Shown here: positions 7,758 through 16,408 of the stretch, piece by piece | Numbering within the stretch: the stretch's first letter is position 1 | Layout of the letters: the number at the start of each line of letters is the position of its first letter | Source: Photobacterium frigidiphilum | GTDB taxonomy: Bacteria; Pseudomonadota; Gammaproteobacteria; Enterobacterales; Vibrionaceae | Direction of reading: 5' to 3' | NCBI RefSeq assembly: GCF_003025615.1 | Contig: NZ_PYMJ01000034.1 | Location: forward strand, 1-64,000 | DNA: 64,000 bases | The notes under the pieces: model-generated | Told to the model about the DNA's origin: nothing | Database searches by the model: none | The model's input: only the letters and a program-made list of their open reading frames with translations | Program-made: the position numbers and the translations under genes

Positions 7758-8820
7758 TTAATTGTCCAAAACGGCAATACGGACTGCCTTTTCAGCGGCT
7801 TCTAATGCCCCTTCTATATAACCACCATTTTCAACGGCAGCTTCAGTGCCCGCGAAATACCAACCAAGATCATGTAATGCAGAAATATTCCTAGGTAACC
7901 CGTAGTTTGGGTGAAAAGTTGGTGCAACTTGATCGGTCGTCGTTGCGGTGAATGCTTGCTGGCTCCAATCTACCAATTTTATGTCTATCGGGTTGCCCGC
8001 TTGTTCGCCAAAAATACGGATTAACTGGCTGACTGCCATCGACTTAATAAGCTCGTCACCTGCCGATATTCTCGTAGTCGCATCAATACCCACAAAACCA
8101 AATAGTGCTCCAACACCTTCAAACGTCGATGCATCATGTATTTCGACTAAGGGACCGACTCGGCTACTGGCAGAGCCTGATAAACCATTATTACGCCAAA
8201 AAGGTTCATCATACACCGCAAAAAATTTCGCATGGGCAGCCATCCAGGTCGGCGTTGAAGAAAATGCCTTCTCAATCGCAACGGGCAAAGCGGGTTGAAA
8301 TTGAACACTTTCAGCTATTAGACGTAATGGCATCGCAAAAATAACGTTTTTGGCAATAATTTGCATGTCGGTGGTATGCTTTTCACATGCTTGCTTATCA
8401 TCGGTCATCGCGAGAGTTACAAGGGAATGATCACCTGTTTTAACAACACTTTTTACGGTCGACTGTAGATATATTTTATGCACTGGCAGCTGTTTTTTTA
8501 CACCATCAATCACTGTTTGCATTATCAAACATATAAGCGCCCTCGGCATATTGAGGGAACACCGGCAATAACAAATCATCGATTAACTGTGTAATACGCG
8601 GGTGCATTGACGGCCAAAACCATGATGGCCCCATATCAAAACGATTTAAGTCTGCATCAAAGTGAGTGCTCTTCAATGTGGTAACAGGCTCTGAATAAAT
8701 ACGCCCACCAACACGATCACGTCCTTCAACAAGGACATAATCTTTTCCTAACCTCTCAAGTTGAAGTGCCGCATATAAACCGCTTAGCCCTGCACCTACA
8801 ATAATAAAGTCCGTCTTCAT
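7758..8820 (-). pseudogene. Flavin amine oxidase, broken by deletion/frameshift
   Basis: The N-terminal piece (8820 to 8506, 104 aa) has a textbook FAD-binding start: FIIVGAGLSGLYAALQLERL, then VLVEGRDRVGGR and GPSWFWPSMHPRI. The C-terminal piece resumes in another frame near 8540 with MQTVIDGVKKQL, and continues to WYFAGTEAAVENGGYIEGA, the C-terminal FAD loop of monoamine oxidases. The frames cross around 8506-8545. The segment normally between the two parts (several tens of residues) appears missing, so this is a deletion plus frameshift and not a simple sequencing slip. The start codon overlaps the stop of the upstream cupin gene (ATGA), so the two were an operon. Confidence 0.8.
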
Positions 8821-9512
8821 AGAATGCCCCCAGAGACAGCAGCATGATTAAGCTGATGAAAATGATGACCTGTTTTTATCCACACGATACAACCTGTGTG
8901 TCCCGCTTTCGCGTTCAGTTTTTCCCCTATCGGTAAACGTAACCAATCATGCTTAGTGTAATGCACGCCATCATGATCGTATGCACCTTCAATAACCAAG
9001 ATTTCGATGCCCCCAGTATTTTCTAGCATGATCGTCGAATCTTGTTCCCAGCGTTCTAACCGCACCACTTCATGCTTAAAGCTGTGTAATGGTTGAATAG
9101 CAACACCCGTTCGCGCTTCATCTTTCACAAATAAATGTTGTTGGGTGTCAATATGAACGGGTTGAGTATCCCCTTCTTGAAACTGCCCTAGCTTCACCAA
9201 AATCATACAGCCAGGTTCAACGGAGGGCGTATGAGATGTACCGGGAGGGTTTCTCATATACGTACCGATAGGATAACGGCCATGTTCATCGGCAAACTCA
9301 CCATCTAACACTAAAAACTCTTCACCTCCGTCATGAATATGGGATGTAAAGTAACTATTGGGTTCATACCTAACGATGGTCGTCGCAATGGCAATCTCAC
9401 CACCATCACGCTCTAACATTTTTCGTTTTACTTCTTTTATAGGTGACGAAGACCATCGTGACTGCTCAAAGAATGCATTCACTTTTTTCGTGAGATCGGT
9501 ATTAAGTTTCAT
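8817..9512 (-). CDS. ChrR-like double cupin protein
   Basis: 231 aa with two cupin halves. The first has SHIHDGGEEFLVLDGEFADEHG and GTYMRNPPGTSHTP, supplying metal-binding His and Glu. The second has EILVIEGAYDHDGVHYTKHDWLRLP and AGHTGCIVWIKTGHH. This matches the ChrR cupin-like family, which occurs in anti-sigma factors and in stand-alone enzymes. The N-terminal zinc-binding anti-sigma domain of ChrR is absent, so an enzyme or metal-binding role is more likely. The stop overlaps the start of the amine oxidase pseudogene. A divergent LysR gene lies 250 bp away with an 18-bp palindrome between them. Confidence 0.8.
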   Translation of the reverse strand: MKLNTDLTKKVNAFFEQSRWSSSPIKEVKRKMLERDGGEIAIATTIVRYEPNSYFTSHIHDGGEEFLVLDGEFADEHGRYPIGTYMRNPPGTSHTPSVEPGCMILVKLGQFQEGDTQPVHIDTQQHLFVKDEARTGVAIQPLHSFKHEVVRLERWEQDSTIMLENTGGIEILVIEGAYDHDGVHYTKHDWLRLPIGEKLNAKAGHTGCIVWIKTGHHFHQLNHAAVSGGIL

Positions 9513-9662
9513 GTGATTTCCTTTGAGAGGCTGACTTCTCTTTATTTAGGTACATCATTCATGTGCACCCTATCTATACGCATACAATAAATATCAATGC
9601 ATAACGTATTCGGTATATAAGGAAGTTTGGCTTATTTTCGTATACTCAACAAATCATAACTT

Positions 9663-9701
9663 CTATACTTTCGATAAAGATTTTCTTTATCGAAAGTATA
9701 G
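9663..9701. repeat. Perfect 18-bp inverted repeat in the cupin/LysR intergenic region
   Basis: CTATACTTTCGATAAAGA, a 3-base loop, then the exact complement. It sits about 63 bp before the LysR start and 151 bp before the cupin start. It has no T-run and so is not a typical terminator. It could be an operator or a hairpin element. Confidence 0.8.
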
Positions 9702-9763
9702 TGAACAGTCATTAAAGGCTTTGGATTAAGCAAGAGCTGATTAAAAAGTAGTGAGTATAAGCA

Positions 9764-10675
9764 ATGAAAAGTATCGCGCATTTGAACGGATTACGAGCCT
9801 TTGAAGCCTCAGCAAGGCATCTTAGTTTTTCTATGGCAGCAAAAGAATTAAACGTAACGCCTGCTGCAATAGGTCAGCAAGTGCGGTTACTTGAAGAGTG
9901 GTTAGACATAAAGCTGTTTAATCGCAGTGTAGCCGGATCATCACGCTTAACACTTACCAAGCTGGCAGTTAAAGCGCTACCCGAAATCACACGAGGCTTT
10001 GAACACCTTTCAAGTGGGCTTTCCTTATTGCAAAAACCAAACAGTAATCATCTTCTCACTGTTACCGTAAGCCCTGCATTTGCAGCAAAATGGCTCTTAA
10101 TGCGTATTGATAGCTTCCAACTTCAACATCCTGAGTTTGATTTACGTTTAGATACCAACACACGTACCGTCAATTATTTTTCAGAGGGCATTGATATTGG
10201 TGTACGTTACGGAAAGGGGAATTGGGCTGGGCTATCAACTGCGTTGTTAATGACAGAAAAAGTCTTTCCGGTGTGCTCACCCGACTTGATTCAACAAGGG
10301 CTAAATAAACCTGAAGACATACAACACTTTCCTCTTCTGCATGATCAATCTTTACCTGAAGACAGTGGTTTTCCTACTTGGCAAGGGTGGTTAGAAAGTC
10401 ACAACATAATGGGGGCAAACACCGAACGTGGGCTTCGTATCAATAACTCGGCTTCTGTTATACAAGCAGCAGTGAGTGGGCAAGGCATTGCGTTAGGTCG
10501 CAGTGTATTAGTGAAAGACGATTTAGATTGTGGCCGGCTTATTCGTCCTTTTGCCGATTCACAATCCCCAGTCCAGCTTGCGTATTACGTAGTATGGAAG
10601 CCTGAACATGATAATACAGAGAAAGTACAAGCTTTTAGGTTATGGTTACAACAGCAAGCAAAAGAAATAACCTAG
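9764..10675 (+). CDS. LysR-family regulator, GcvA type
   Basis: 303 aa. The N-terminal winged helix-turn-helix (about 6-65) reads LRAFEASARHLSFSMAAKEL, then TPAAIGQQVRLLE, typical of the GcvA-like subgroup. The co-inducer domain follows, with LLTVTVSPAFAAKWLLMRI and DIGVRYGKGNW. It is divergent from the cupin/amine-oxidase pair, so by the usual LysR logic it probably controls that operon. The partner amine oxidase is broken, so its regulon may be partly lost. Confidence 0.88.
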   Translation: MKSIAHLNGLRAFEASARHLSFSMAAKELNVTPAAIGQQVRLLEEWLDIKLFNRSVAGSSRLTLTKLAVKALPEITRGFEHLSSGLSLLQKPNSNHLLTVTVSPAFAAKWLLMRIDSFQLQHPEFDLRLDTNTRTVNYFSEGIDIGVRYGKGNWAGLSTALLMTEKVFPVCSPDLIQQGLNKPEDIQHFPLLHDQSLPEDSGFPTWQGWLESHNIMGANTERGLRINNSASVIQAAVSGQGIALGRSVLVKDDLDCGRLIRPFADSQSPVQLAYYVVWKPEHDNTEKVQAFRLWLQQQAKEIT

Positions 10676-10779
10676 ATCCCCACTTTAAAAAATATATCTG
10701 TAGTTGCTGTTTTCTTTGTGCAAGTGCGTATAAGTAACTAATACTTAGTTATACCTTATCCATTTTTCGAGCACACACA

Positions 10780-11229
10780 ATGAAGACATCACCAGATAAG
10801 ATAATGGTCATCCTAGGTTATATGGGACTTCTTCCTTTTGCGCTCAGTATTGTGTGTATTTGGTTGGATAAAACACTTTTCAGCCTTGCCCCTACAACTG
10901 TATTTATTGCGTACAGCGCCGTTATTTTAAGTTTTCTTTCAGGTGTACTATGGGGAAATGCGATTGATCACATGAAACACGCTTTAAGCCGCAATGCATT
11001 AATTTTAAGCCTCCTTTTCGCCTTGATTGCTTGGGGAACACTATTACATTCGCCTGAAGAGTATGTAATATCAATTCTGGTACTATTATTTGGCTTCGTG
11101 GCGGTATGGTTTTCTGAAATGAAAATCAGAGAAACGGAACATGAAGAAAATCCGAAGAATTACCAACAATTACGTAACCGATTAACAGCATGTGTGGGCT
11201 GTATGCATCTTATCGTACTGGTAAGTTAA
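10780..11229 (+). CDS. DUF3429 membrane protein
   Basis: 149 aa with four or five hydrophobic segments (about 8-28, 38-60, 70-90, 93-110, 128-147). The signatures MGLLPFALSIVCIW and YSAVILSFLSGVLWG are characteristic of DUF3429. Inner-membrane location is inferred and the function of the family is unknown. The C-terminal region before the last segment is charged (EMKIRETEHEEN). It appears monocistronic. Confidence 0.82.
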   Translation: MKTSPDKIMVILGYMGLLPFALSIVCIWLDKTLFSLAPTTVFIAYSAVILSFLSGVLWGNAIDHMKHALSRNALILSLLFALIAWGTLLHSPEEYVISILVLLFGFVAVWFSEMKIRETEHEENPKNYQQLRNRLTACVGCMHLIVLVS

Positions 11230-11293
11230 ACCTCATCGTTTCAACACTCATAAGTTCGCCGACTTTCAAGGATAGAATAAAATAGCCATAAAC

Positions 11294-11320
11294 GAAAAAA
11301 GGCTACCTATATAGGTAGCC
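11294..11320 (-). terminator. Terminator of the 26-codon ORF transcript
   Basis: The perfect 20-base palindrome GGCTACCTATATAGGTAGCC at 11301-11320 is followed on the minus strand by TTTTTT. It lies 24 bases past the stop of the small ORF. Confidence 0.85.
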
Positions 11321-11343
11321 TCTTAGAATTCTTTGATTCAGTA

Positions 11344-11424
11344 TTATGCTTTTTTAACAAAAATCTGATCTGTTTCACGTGTTTGCTGAAACCAAAAACG
11401 CTTTCTGCCTGATGATTTAGACAT
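11344..11424 (-). CDS. Very small basic protein, 26 aa
   Basis: The minus strand reads ATG TCT AAA TCA TCA and continues to a 26-residue peptide, MSKSSGRKRFWFQQTRET followed by DQIFVKKA. An AAGGG ribosome binding site lies 6-7 bases before the ATG. A TATAAT box lies near 11500 on the minus strand and a perfect terminator closes the unit at 11294-11320. The peptide is strongly basic, has a central FWF and has no hydrophobic segment. I do not know a homolog. The complete set of expression signals makes a translated small protein likely, though an sRNA without translation is possible. Confidence 0.6.
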   Translation of the reverse strand: MSKSSGRKRFWFQQTRETDQIFVKKA

Positions 11425-11604
11425 GTTTGTACCCTTTTTAATATAATTTTGCATCAATATGCATGGAGCCTGAAACGATTTACTTATTTGATGTAATTAT
11501 ACGAAAGGAAACTTCTAGACATGAACTTATGAGGCAGATGTTGGAAATGTTTCTTATTGCACACGGTTGTATTACATTTAAATAGGTCTACTTTTAGGCC
11601 TGTT

Positions 11605-11645
11605 ATTTACGATTGATCATTGTTTTACACTGAGCAATCGTAAAT
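11605..11645. repeat. 11-bp inverted repeat downstream of cold-shock gene
   Basis: ATTTACGATTG and CAATCGTAAAT are separated by 19 bases, just beyond the csp terminator hairpin. Confidence 0.55.
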
Positions 11646-11646
11646 A

Positions 11647-11669
11647 AATGCTGGCTATAAGCCAGCATT
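11647..11669 (-). terminator. csp terminator hairpin
   Basis: AATGCTGGC-tataa-GCCAGCATT stem 24 bases after the csp stop on the minus strand, followed by a moderately T-rich tail. Confidence 0.7.
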
Positions 11670-11692
11670 ACTTCGAAGAATAAATCTTCTAA

Positions 11693-11902
11693 TTATAAAG
11701 CTACAACGTTTGCAGCTTGAAGACCTTTCTGGCCTTGTTCAACTTCAAAAGAAACCTTTTGACCTTCAGCAAGAGTTTTGAAACCCTCTGAAGCGATAGC
11801 ACGGAAGTGAACGAATACGTCAGCGCCGCCGTTGTCTTGAGTAATGAAACCGAAACCTTTCTCTTCGTTAAACCACTTTACGATACCAGTTGTGTTAGAC
11901 AT
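11693..11902 (-). CDS. CspA-family cold-shock protein
   Basis: 69 aa when started at the ATG at 11902, which has AAGGGAC upstream. The longer open frame is leader sequence. The nucleic-acid binding motifs RNP1 (KGFGFI) and RNP2 (VFVHF) are intact, and the ends [19 protein letters not shown] and LQAANVVAL are typical CspA-type. It is an RNA chaperone of the cytoplasm. No gene lies between it and the tandem repeat at 12372, which leaves room for the long structured 5' leader usual for cold-shock mRNAs. Which paralog it is cannot be told. Confidence 0.93.
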
Positions 11903-12371
11903 AATATGTCCCTTATAAAAATTCATTAAAAAATTCGCAGAGTTGCGATATTGCCAAGAAGTTGAATTATTAAATGTACGTGAAGCTAAGGGAAACACTG
12001 AGGACAAAAACTGAAAGCAAATGTATCTTAGGGTTTAACTTTTACTTATACTGCATTAATAACCCTGAACAACAGAGCGAGACGAATAATACCAGACTAT
12101 TGGTTTCTGTAAAGCGTTATTTTCAAATAAACAAAAAAACATCTCTAGCGGGTTTTCCAGCAAAGACAAAAAATCCAGCAATCTACATTGTTGGCTAATT
12201 CATACTAGGCAGCAAAGCCTGCCGTGATAACACCCTTTATGGACCCTTTCTTCACCACAGCCTGTAATCACATCAGAAGTCATAACCAACATGGCGGGGG
12301 TTGATTCATTACTGCACCTAAAATAAGTACACCTCGCTGCCCTACACGGTCTTATAAAATACCTATACATA
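11903..12371. other. Intergenic, csp leader region, no other gene seen
   Basis: Probably holds the csp promoter and a long 5' leader. A plus-strand open frame at 11974-12198 lacks a ribosome binding site and family features and is not called. Nothing recognisable lies between 12200 and 12371. Confidence 0.5.
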
Positions 12372-12475
12372 GTTACAAGGCTACAAGGCTACAAGGCTAC
12401 AAGGCTACAAGGCTACAAGGCTACAAGGCTACAAGGCTACAAGGCTACAAGACTACAAGGCTACAAGGCTACAAG
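12372..12475. repeat. Tandem octamer repeat, 13 units
   Basis: Thirteen consecutive units of gctacaag (period 8). The first unit (gttacaag) and the 11th (actacaag) each carry one substitution. It is intergenic, between csp and arcC, about 145 bp past the arcC stop. The remaining spacer to 12619 is AT-rich with no gene. Confidence 0.95.
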
Positions 12476-12619
12476 CATGGCTGTAATATTCACTTAAGTT
12501 TTATTGTTATGCTTTATTTATACAGAGCAATTTAAATCTAAATTAAAACTGCCTGCTTAACCTTTAAATAAAAGTTCAAGCAAGCAGCATTTATTTTTCA
12601 AACAGAAGTTCATCTATTA

Positions 12620-13549
12620 TTAATAATAGATAATGCCTTCACCTTGAGTCACTAATGTACCGGCTTCATTCTTCAATATTTTATCTAAATCAAATAGAGA
12701 ACCAATGGCTGAATTGCCTCGTCCTGTTTCTACGAATTTACAAACAGCATCGATCTTAGGCCCCATAGAACCAGCAGGGAAAGTAAATTCAGATAAACCA
12801 GCAGGCGTTGCCTGTTTCATTTCAGCTTGATCTTCTTTTCCATAATTACGGTAGATTGAACCATCCGTTAAAATGATAAATAAATCAGCATCGAGTTTTT
12901 CTGCTAACAACTCTGCAGTCAGATCTTTATCGATAACACATTCAACCCCAGTGCTCTTTCTATCTTCAATACTGACAGGAACCCCACCACCACCACAAGC
13001 GATAACTAAATTACCCGCTTTTAATAAGGTTTCAATCTGTTGTAATTCAACAATATCTTTTGGCATTGGTGATGGAACAACGCGACGATAGTATTCTCCA
13101 TCAGGTTTGAACATCATTGGTGATGACGCCATGATCTCTTCAGCGCGCTCTGCTGTATATACAGGACCAACAAACTTCGTTGGGTTTGCAAATGCAGGGT
13201 CTGATTTACTAACTTCTGTCTGTGTAACCAAGGTCGCTATCGCTAAAGAATCATCAACGTTACGTAATTCTTGTTGCAGCATATAGCCAACCATACCGCA
13301 TGTCTGCGAACCTAACACATCCATAGGATATGGTGTAGTTTCAGGCGAGTACTCTTGATATGCTGAGTTCTGCTCCATTAATAAACCTACCTGAGGTCCA
13401 TTTCCGTGCACAACGACAATCTCATGCTCTTTAGCTATTGCTGCAATACTTGCTGCTGATTGTATAATATTCTTACGTTGATTCTCGGCAGTTAATGCTT
13501 GGCCTCTTGCCAATAAGGCATTGCCACCTAATGCTAATACTATGCGCAT
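12620..13549 (-). CDS. arcC: Carbamate kinase
   Basis: 309 aa, the usual family length. It starts MRIVLALGGNALL (phosphate-binding G-G-N-A). It contains VVVHGNGPQVG, MDVLGSQTCGMVGYMLQQEL, VIACGGGGVPV and the late IDKDLTAELLA, all hallmarks of ArcC/YahI-type carbamate kinases. The enzyme interconverts ATP plus carbamate/bicarbonate-ammonia and carbamoyl phosphate in the cytoplasm. It usually makes ATP from carbamoyl phosphate in arginine or allantoin breakdown. No arcA, arcB or arcD is adjacent, so the carbamoyl-phosphate source is unclear. A long 5' region holds a possible ArgR box and an element shared with the triple-RidA gene. Confidence 0.93.
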   Translation of the reverse strand: MRIVLALGGNALLARGQALTAENQRKNIIQSAASIAAIAKEHEIVVVHGNGPQVGLLMEQNSAYQEYSPETTPYPMDVLGSQTCGMVGYMLQQELRNVDDSLAIATLVTQTEVSKSDPAFANPTKFVGPVYTAERAEEIMASSPMMFKPDGEYYRRVVPSPMPKDIVELQQIETLLKAGNLVIACGGGGVPVSIEDRKSTGVECVIDKDLTAELLAEKLDADLFIILTDGSIYRNYGKEDQAEMKQATPAGLSEFTFPAGSMGPKIDAVCKFVETGRGNSAIGSLFDLDKILKNEAGTLVTQGEGIIYY

Positions 13550-13581
13550 ATGATCGTATCTCTCTATATTTTAATTATTAT

Positions 13582-13599
13582 ATTTGAATTTAATTCCAT
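13582..13599. promoter_or_regulatory. Possible ArgR box before arcC
   Basis: TTTGAATTTAATTCCATT matches the ARG-box pattern (TGAAT-N4-ATTCA) at most but not all positions, 33 bp upstream of the start. AT-rich surroundings make chance matches likely. Confidence 0.3.
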
Positions 13600-13775
13600 T
13601 AAATATTAACTTTAGTAATCACTGTCACTTTATAAGTTAGTTATTTTTATAATGAATTTAACCTATCACAACACGTTGTTATTAATTGTTTTGTAACCTT
13701 GCAGTTAAAAAACAATTAATCACTTTAAATGCTTGCGTAATTAATATGTCGCTATAGTAGGGTAAAAGAAATGTC

Positions 13776-13989
13776 GGAAATGTGACAAATATCAAGATAT
13801 ACCATCACTAGAAACAGCCTGAATTAATTAGAACTATTCATTATTCGATTAAATATCCAGTTTTTTTCACACAATCTCACTTAGGCGGTCTATTTTTTAT
13901 GATTGATTCGTCACTAGTGAATATTATCTCAGCCATCTCCTTTTCAATTCATTGGTATTTTGTTAAATATTGATAAGTTGATCACGATA
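13776..13989. promoter_or_regulatory. Shared upstream element, copy B (carbamate kinase gene)
   Basis: Ungapped match at offset 7849 to 5927-6140, in the same orientation relative to its gene, starting 227 bp upstream of arcC. Matching blocks are ggaaatgtga (13776), tcactagaaa (13805), a block with ttcgattaaatatcc, gattgattcg, tgaatattatctcag (13918) and ttgataagttgatcac (13970). Confidence 0.65.
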
Positions 13990-14063
13990 TTCATACCGTG
14001 CACCAATATCAGGTTAGAAGATCATCACTCAAAGTGCTTTTAATTAAGTAATTATGCATAGAT

Positions 14064-14095
14064 ACAAAAACGCCGTGAAAATTCACGGCATTTTG
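14064..14095 (-). terminator. Terminator of the purA paralog
   Basis: GCCGTGAA-AATT-like hairpin (cgccgtgaaaattcacggca), followed on the minus strand by GTTTTTG. Confidence 0.75.
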
Positions 14096-14123
14096 CAATA
14101 TTGTTTTAAACAGTAATACCTAT

Positions 14124-15380
14124 CTAGCGATTTATCATTTGATCACGCTCTGGTCCGACAGATACCATCTTCACAGGTACACCCATTAGCTCTTCAATAC
14201 GTAATACATATTTCTGTGCGGCTAATGGCAAGCTTTCAAATGTACGGCAGCCTGTAATATCTTCATCCCAAGCTTCTAATTGCTCGTAGATTGGCGCAAG
14301 AGTTGCTGTTTGAGGCCAGATTGGATTTTCACAGTGTTCACCATCATAAGCGACACAAATCTTAAGATCTGTCATACCACTTAGGCAATCAATTTTAGTT
14401 AAAGCAACCTCTGTCGCGGCCTGAAGCTCAACACCATTACGTGTTGCGACTGCATCAAAATAGCCCATATCACGTGGACGACCTGTTACTGCACCATACT
14501 CGTTAGCTGCTTCACGGAAGTTATCTTGTTCAGCCATTGCTGTAATTAGCGTGCCAGTACCTACTGATGAACTAAAAGACTTGGCAACGGCAATAACACG
14601 CTCAGGACGTAACGCAGGCAAACCACTACCAATACCAGCATAAGCAGCTGTCACATTTGATGATGTTGTCCAAGGATATTCACCAAACACAAGATCACGA
14701 CCAGCACCAAGCTGTGCTTCAAACAATAACCCTTTATCTTGCGCTTGCAAGGCTTTTAGCGGTTCTGTAACGTTACAAATAGCATCTTGCCAAGGTGCTG
14801 ACACTTCTAATAACCACTCTGTCATTTCTTCTGCCGTTTGGCTAAATTCAAATGACGGGTACAAGGCTTTAAGTTGGGGCAATTTCCAATCTAACATGAA
14901 CTTAATGCGCTCAAGTAGCACTTCAGGTTGCTTAAGCCAACCAACCAAGATACCTTTTTTCATTACCCGGTCGCCATAAGCGGGTGCTATGCCCTGACGT
15001 GTTGAACCGTATGCGCCATCACCTAAACGCTCTTCTTCTAGCGTATCTTCAATAGCATGGAGTGGAAGACAAAGTGTTGCACGGTCGGAAATGCACATTT
15101 TAACATTCACGCCGGCAGCTTTAACTTCTGCTAGTTCTTCAGTTAAAGGCGCAGGGCTTATCACCATGCCAGGACCTAGCACCGCAATACAGTCGGGATT
15201 GAACACGCCGCTTGGCAGTTGGTGTAATTTAAATGTTCCGAAGTCATTAACAACGGTATGGCCAGCATTGTTACCGCCTTGAAAGCGAATACTTGCAGAT
15301 GCACCACCTGCCAAATAATCTACGATACGGCCTTTACCTTCATCACCCCAGTTAGCACCAACAACAACAATAGACGACAT
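14124..15380 (-). CDS. purA: Adenylosuccinate synthetase paralog (PurA type)
   Basis: 418 aa, slightly shorter than the usual 430. The P-loop-like start VVVGANWGDEGKGRIVD keeps the catalytic Asp of WGDEGKG, and GGNNAGHTVV keeps the catalytic His. IMP-site and base-site segments are STRQGIAPAYGD, EYPWTTSSNV and TGRPRDMGYFDAVATR. The GTP-site segment is ALTKIDCLSG. Canonical enzymes read GTQWGDEGKGK and GRGIGPAYEDK at the matching places, so this copy is divergent. It condenses IMP with aspartate using GTP in AMP synthesis. Enterobacterial and Vibrio genomes normally have the housekeeping purA next to hflC, so this is probably a second copy. A divergent LysR gene suggests dedicated control. Confidence 0.88.
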   Translation of the reverse strand: MSSIVVVGANWGDEGKGRIVDYLAGGASASIRFQGGNNAGHTVVNDFGTFKLHQLPSGVFNPDCIAVLGPGMVISPAPLTEELAEVKAAGVNVKMCISDRATLCLPLHAIEDTLEEERLGDGAYGSTRQGIAPAYGDRVMKKGILVGWLKQPEVLLERIKFMLDWKLPQLKALYPSFEFSQTAEEMTEWLLEVSAPWQDAICNVTEPLKALQAQDKGLLFEAQLGAGRDLVFGEYPWTTSSNVTAAYAGIGSGLPALRPERVIAVAKSFSSSVGTGTLITAMAEQDNFREAANEYGAVTGRPRDMGYFDAVATRNGVELQAATEVALTKIDCLSGMTDLKICVAYDGEHCENPIWPQTATLAPIYEQLEAWDEDITGCRTFESLPLAAQKYVLRIEELMGVPVKMVSVGPERDQMINR

Positions 15381-15517
15381 GATTCATTCTCCTCAAAAGC
15401 GAAGTACCTATCCTATTCCTTAAGATTGAATATGAAAAATTAATTATAATTATCACCTTGATAAGAATTCCATATGAGACTATTGTGCAGATGATCAAAA
15501 AACAGATAGGTAGTCAC

Positions 15518-16372
15518 ATGCTAGACATCCATTGGTTAAACACATTTGTTACCCTTGCCAAACTTGAACATTTTGGTAAAACAGCCATTAAACTTCATAT
15601 GACTCAGCCGAATGTTAGCCTTCATATCAAACAGTTAGAAAAGAGTACACATGTAAAACTAATTGAACGAAATCCATTTAGATTGACCCAAGCGGGCGAA
15701 CGTTTACTGCAAAGTGCAGAAAATACCTTAATGGAATTACAGACTTGTCAGGCTGATTTAAATGCCATCAATGATCTAAGCCAAGGCACGTTAACCTTAG
15801 CCGCCAGTGATATCATTTCCCGTTTATTATTGATCTCACCTTTTCAAACATTCAAAAAAGAATTCCCCGGCATTGACCTATCGTTACTCAACACGACCTC
15901 AGCCCAAGCTGCCGACTTAGTAAAAAGTGCAAAAGCAGATCTTGGTTTTGTTATCGCCCAAAAGGAAAGCCAGCCACTCCACTTCACTGAATTACATCAG
16001 GTGAAATGGTGTGCATTGGGTAATGGGTTACAAGAAGAGCCCACCCTTATTCTATTAGGGCACGATACCAGAACGCGTGATTTGATTGATTTGGCACTGC
16101 CTAGCCTGCAACTACCCAGTTATCGCGTCATGGAAGTTGGTAGTGTTGATGCGCAAATCGACTGGGCAGAAGCTGGATTTGGTGTAGCGATCGTTCCGGC
16201 TTTTTCGCTGCACCCTAAACTTAATCTACAAACAACCATAACCCCGCTACCCGACTTCCCAACCACCAGCCTAGGATACATTGTTCGTCAAAACCAAGTG
16301 CTTTCACGTGCTATCAAACAACTGTTGCATTGGGTCGCTGAAGAGATACAGCGCTCGCAACATAGTGTGTAA
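15518..16372 (+). CDS. LysR-family regulator divergent from purA paralog
   Basis: 284 aa from the ATG at 15518 (AGATAGGT upstream). The open frame begins 20 codons earlier, but MLDIHWLNTFVTLAKLEHF is the expected LysR N-terminus. The helix-turn-helix is GKTAIKLHMTQPNVSLHIKQ, followed by the linker TQAGERLLQSAENTL. The effector domain has GTLTLAASDIISRLLLISPF and, late, GFGVAIVPAF. Its divergent layout with the purA paralog (about 140 bp apart) points to that gene as target. The ligand is unknown. It shares a bidirectional terminator with proV. Confidence 0.85.
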   Translation: MLDIHWLNTFVTLAKLEHFGKTAIKLHMTQPNVSLHIKQLEKSTHVKLIERNPFRLTQAGERLLQSAENTLMELQTCQADLNAINDLSQGTLTLAASDIISRLLLISPFQTFKKEFPGIDLSLLNTTSAQAADLVKSAKADLGFVIAQKESQPLHFTELHQVKWCALGNGLQEEPTLILLGHDTRTRDLIDLALPSLQLPSYRVMEVGSVDAQIDWAEAGFGVAIVPAFSLHPKLNLQTTITPLPDFPTTSLGYIVRQNQVLSRAIKQLLHWVAEEIQRSQHSV

Positions 16373-16408
16373 ATCTGACGCTCAATAGATACGTTTAACG
16401 CCAATAAA

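Noticed and set aside
11974..12198. 74-codon open frame on the plus strand upstream of csp
   Set aside because: No ribosome binding site or family features. It lies in the expected csp leader/promoter region.
12372..12475. Possible CRISPR array
   Set aside because: The period is 8 bp with no unique spacers, so it is a simple tandem repeat.
13964..13990. FNR site upstream of arcC (TTGATAAGTTGATCA)
   Set aside because: The half-sites are separated by six bases, not four. It is part of the shared element, whose regulator is unknown.
14124..15380. PurZ-type enzyme for diaminopurine DNA
   Set aside because: The catalytic Asp of WGDEGKG is present, as in PurA. PurZ enzymes change this position, and no phage context is seen.
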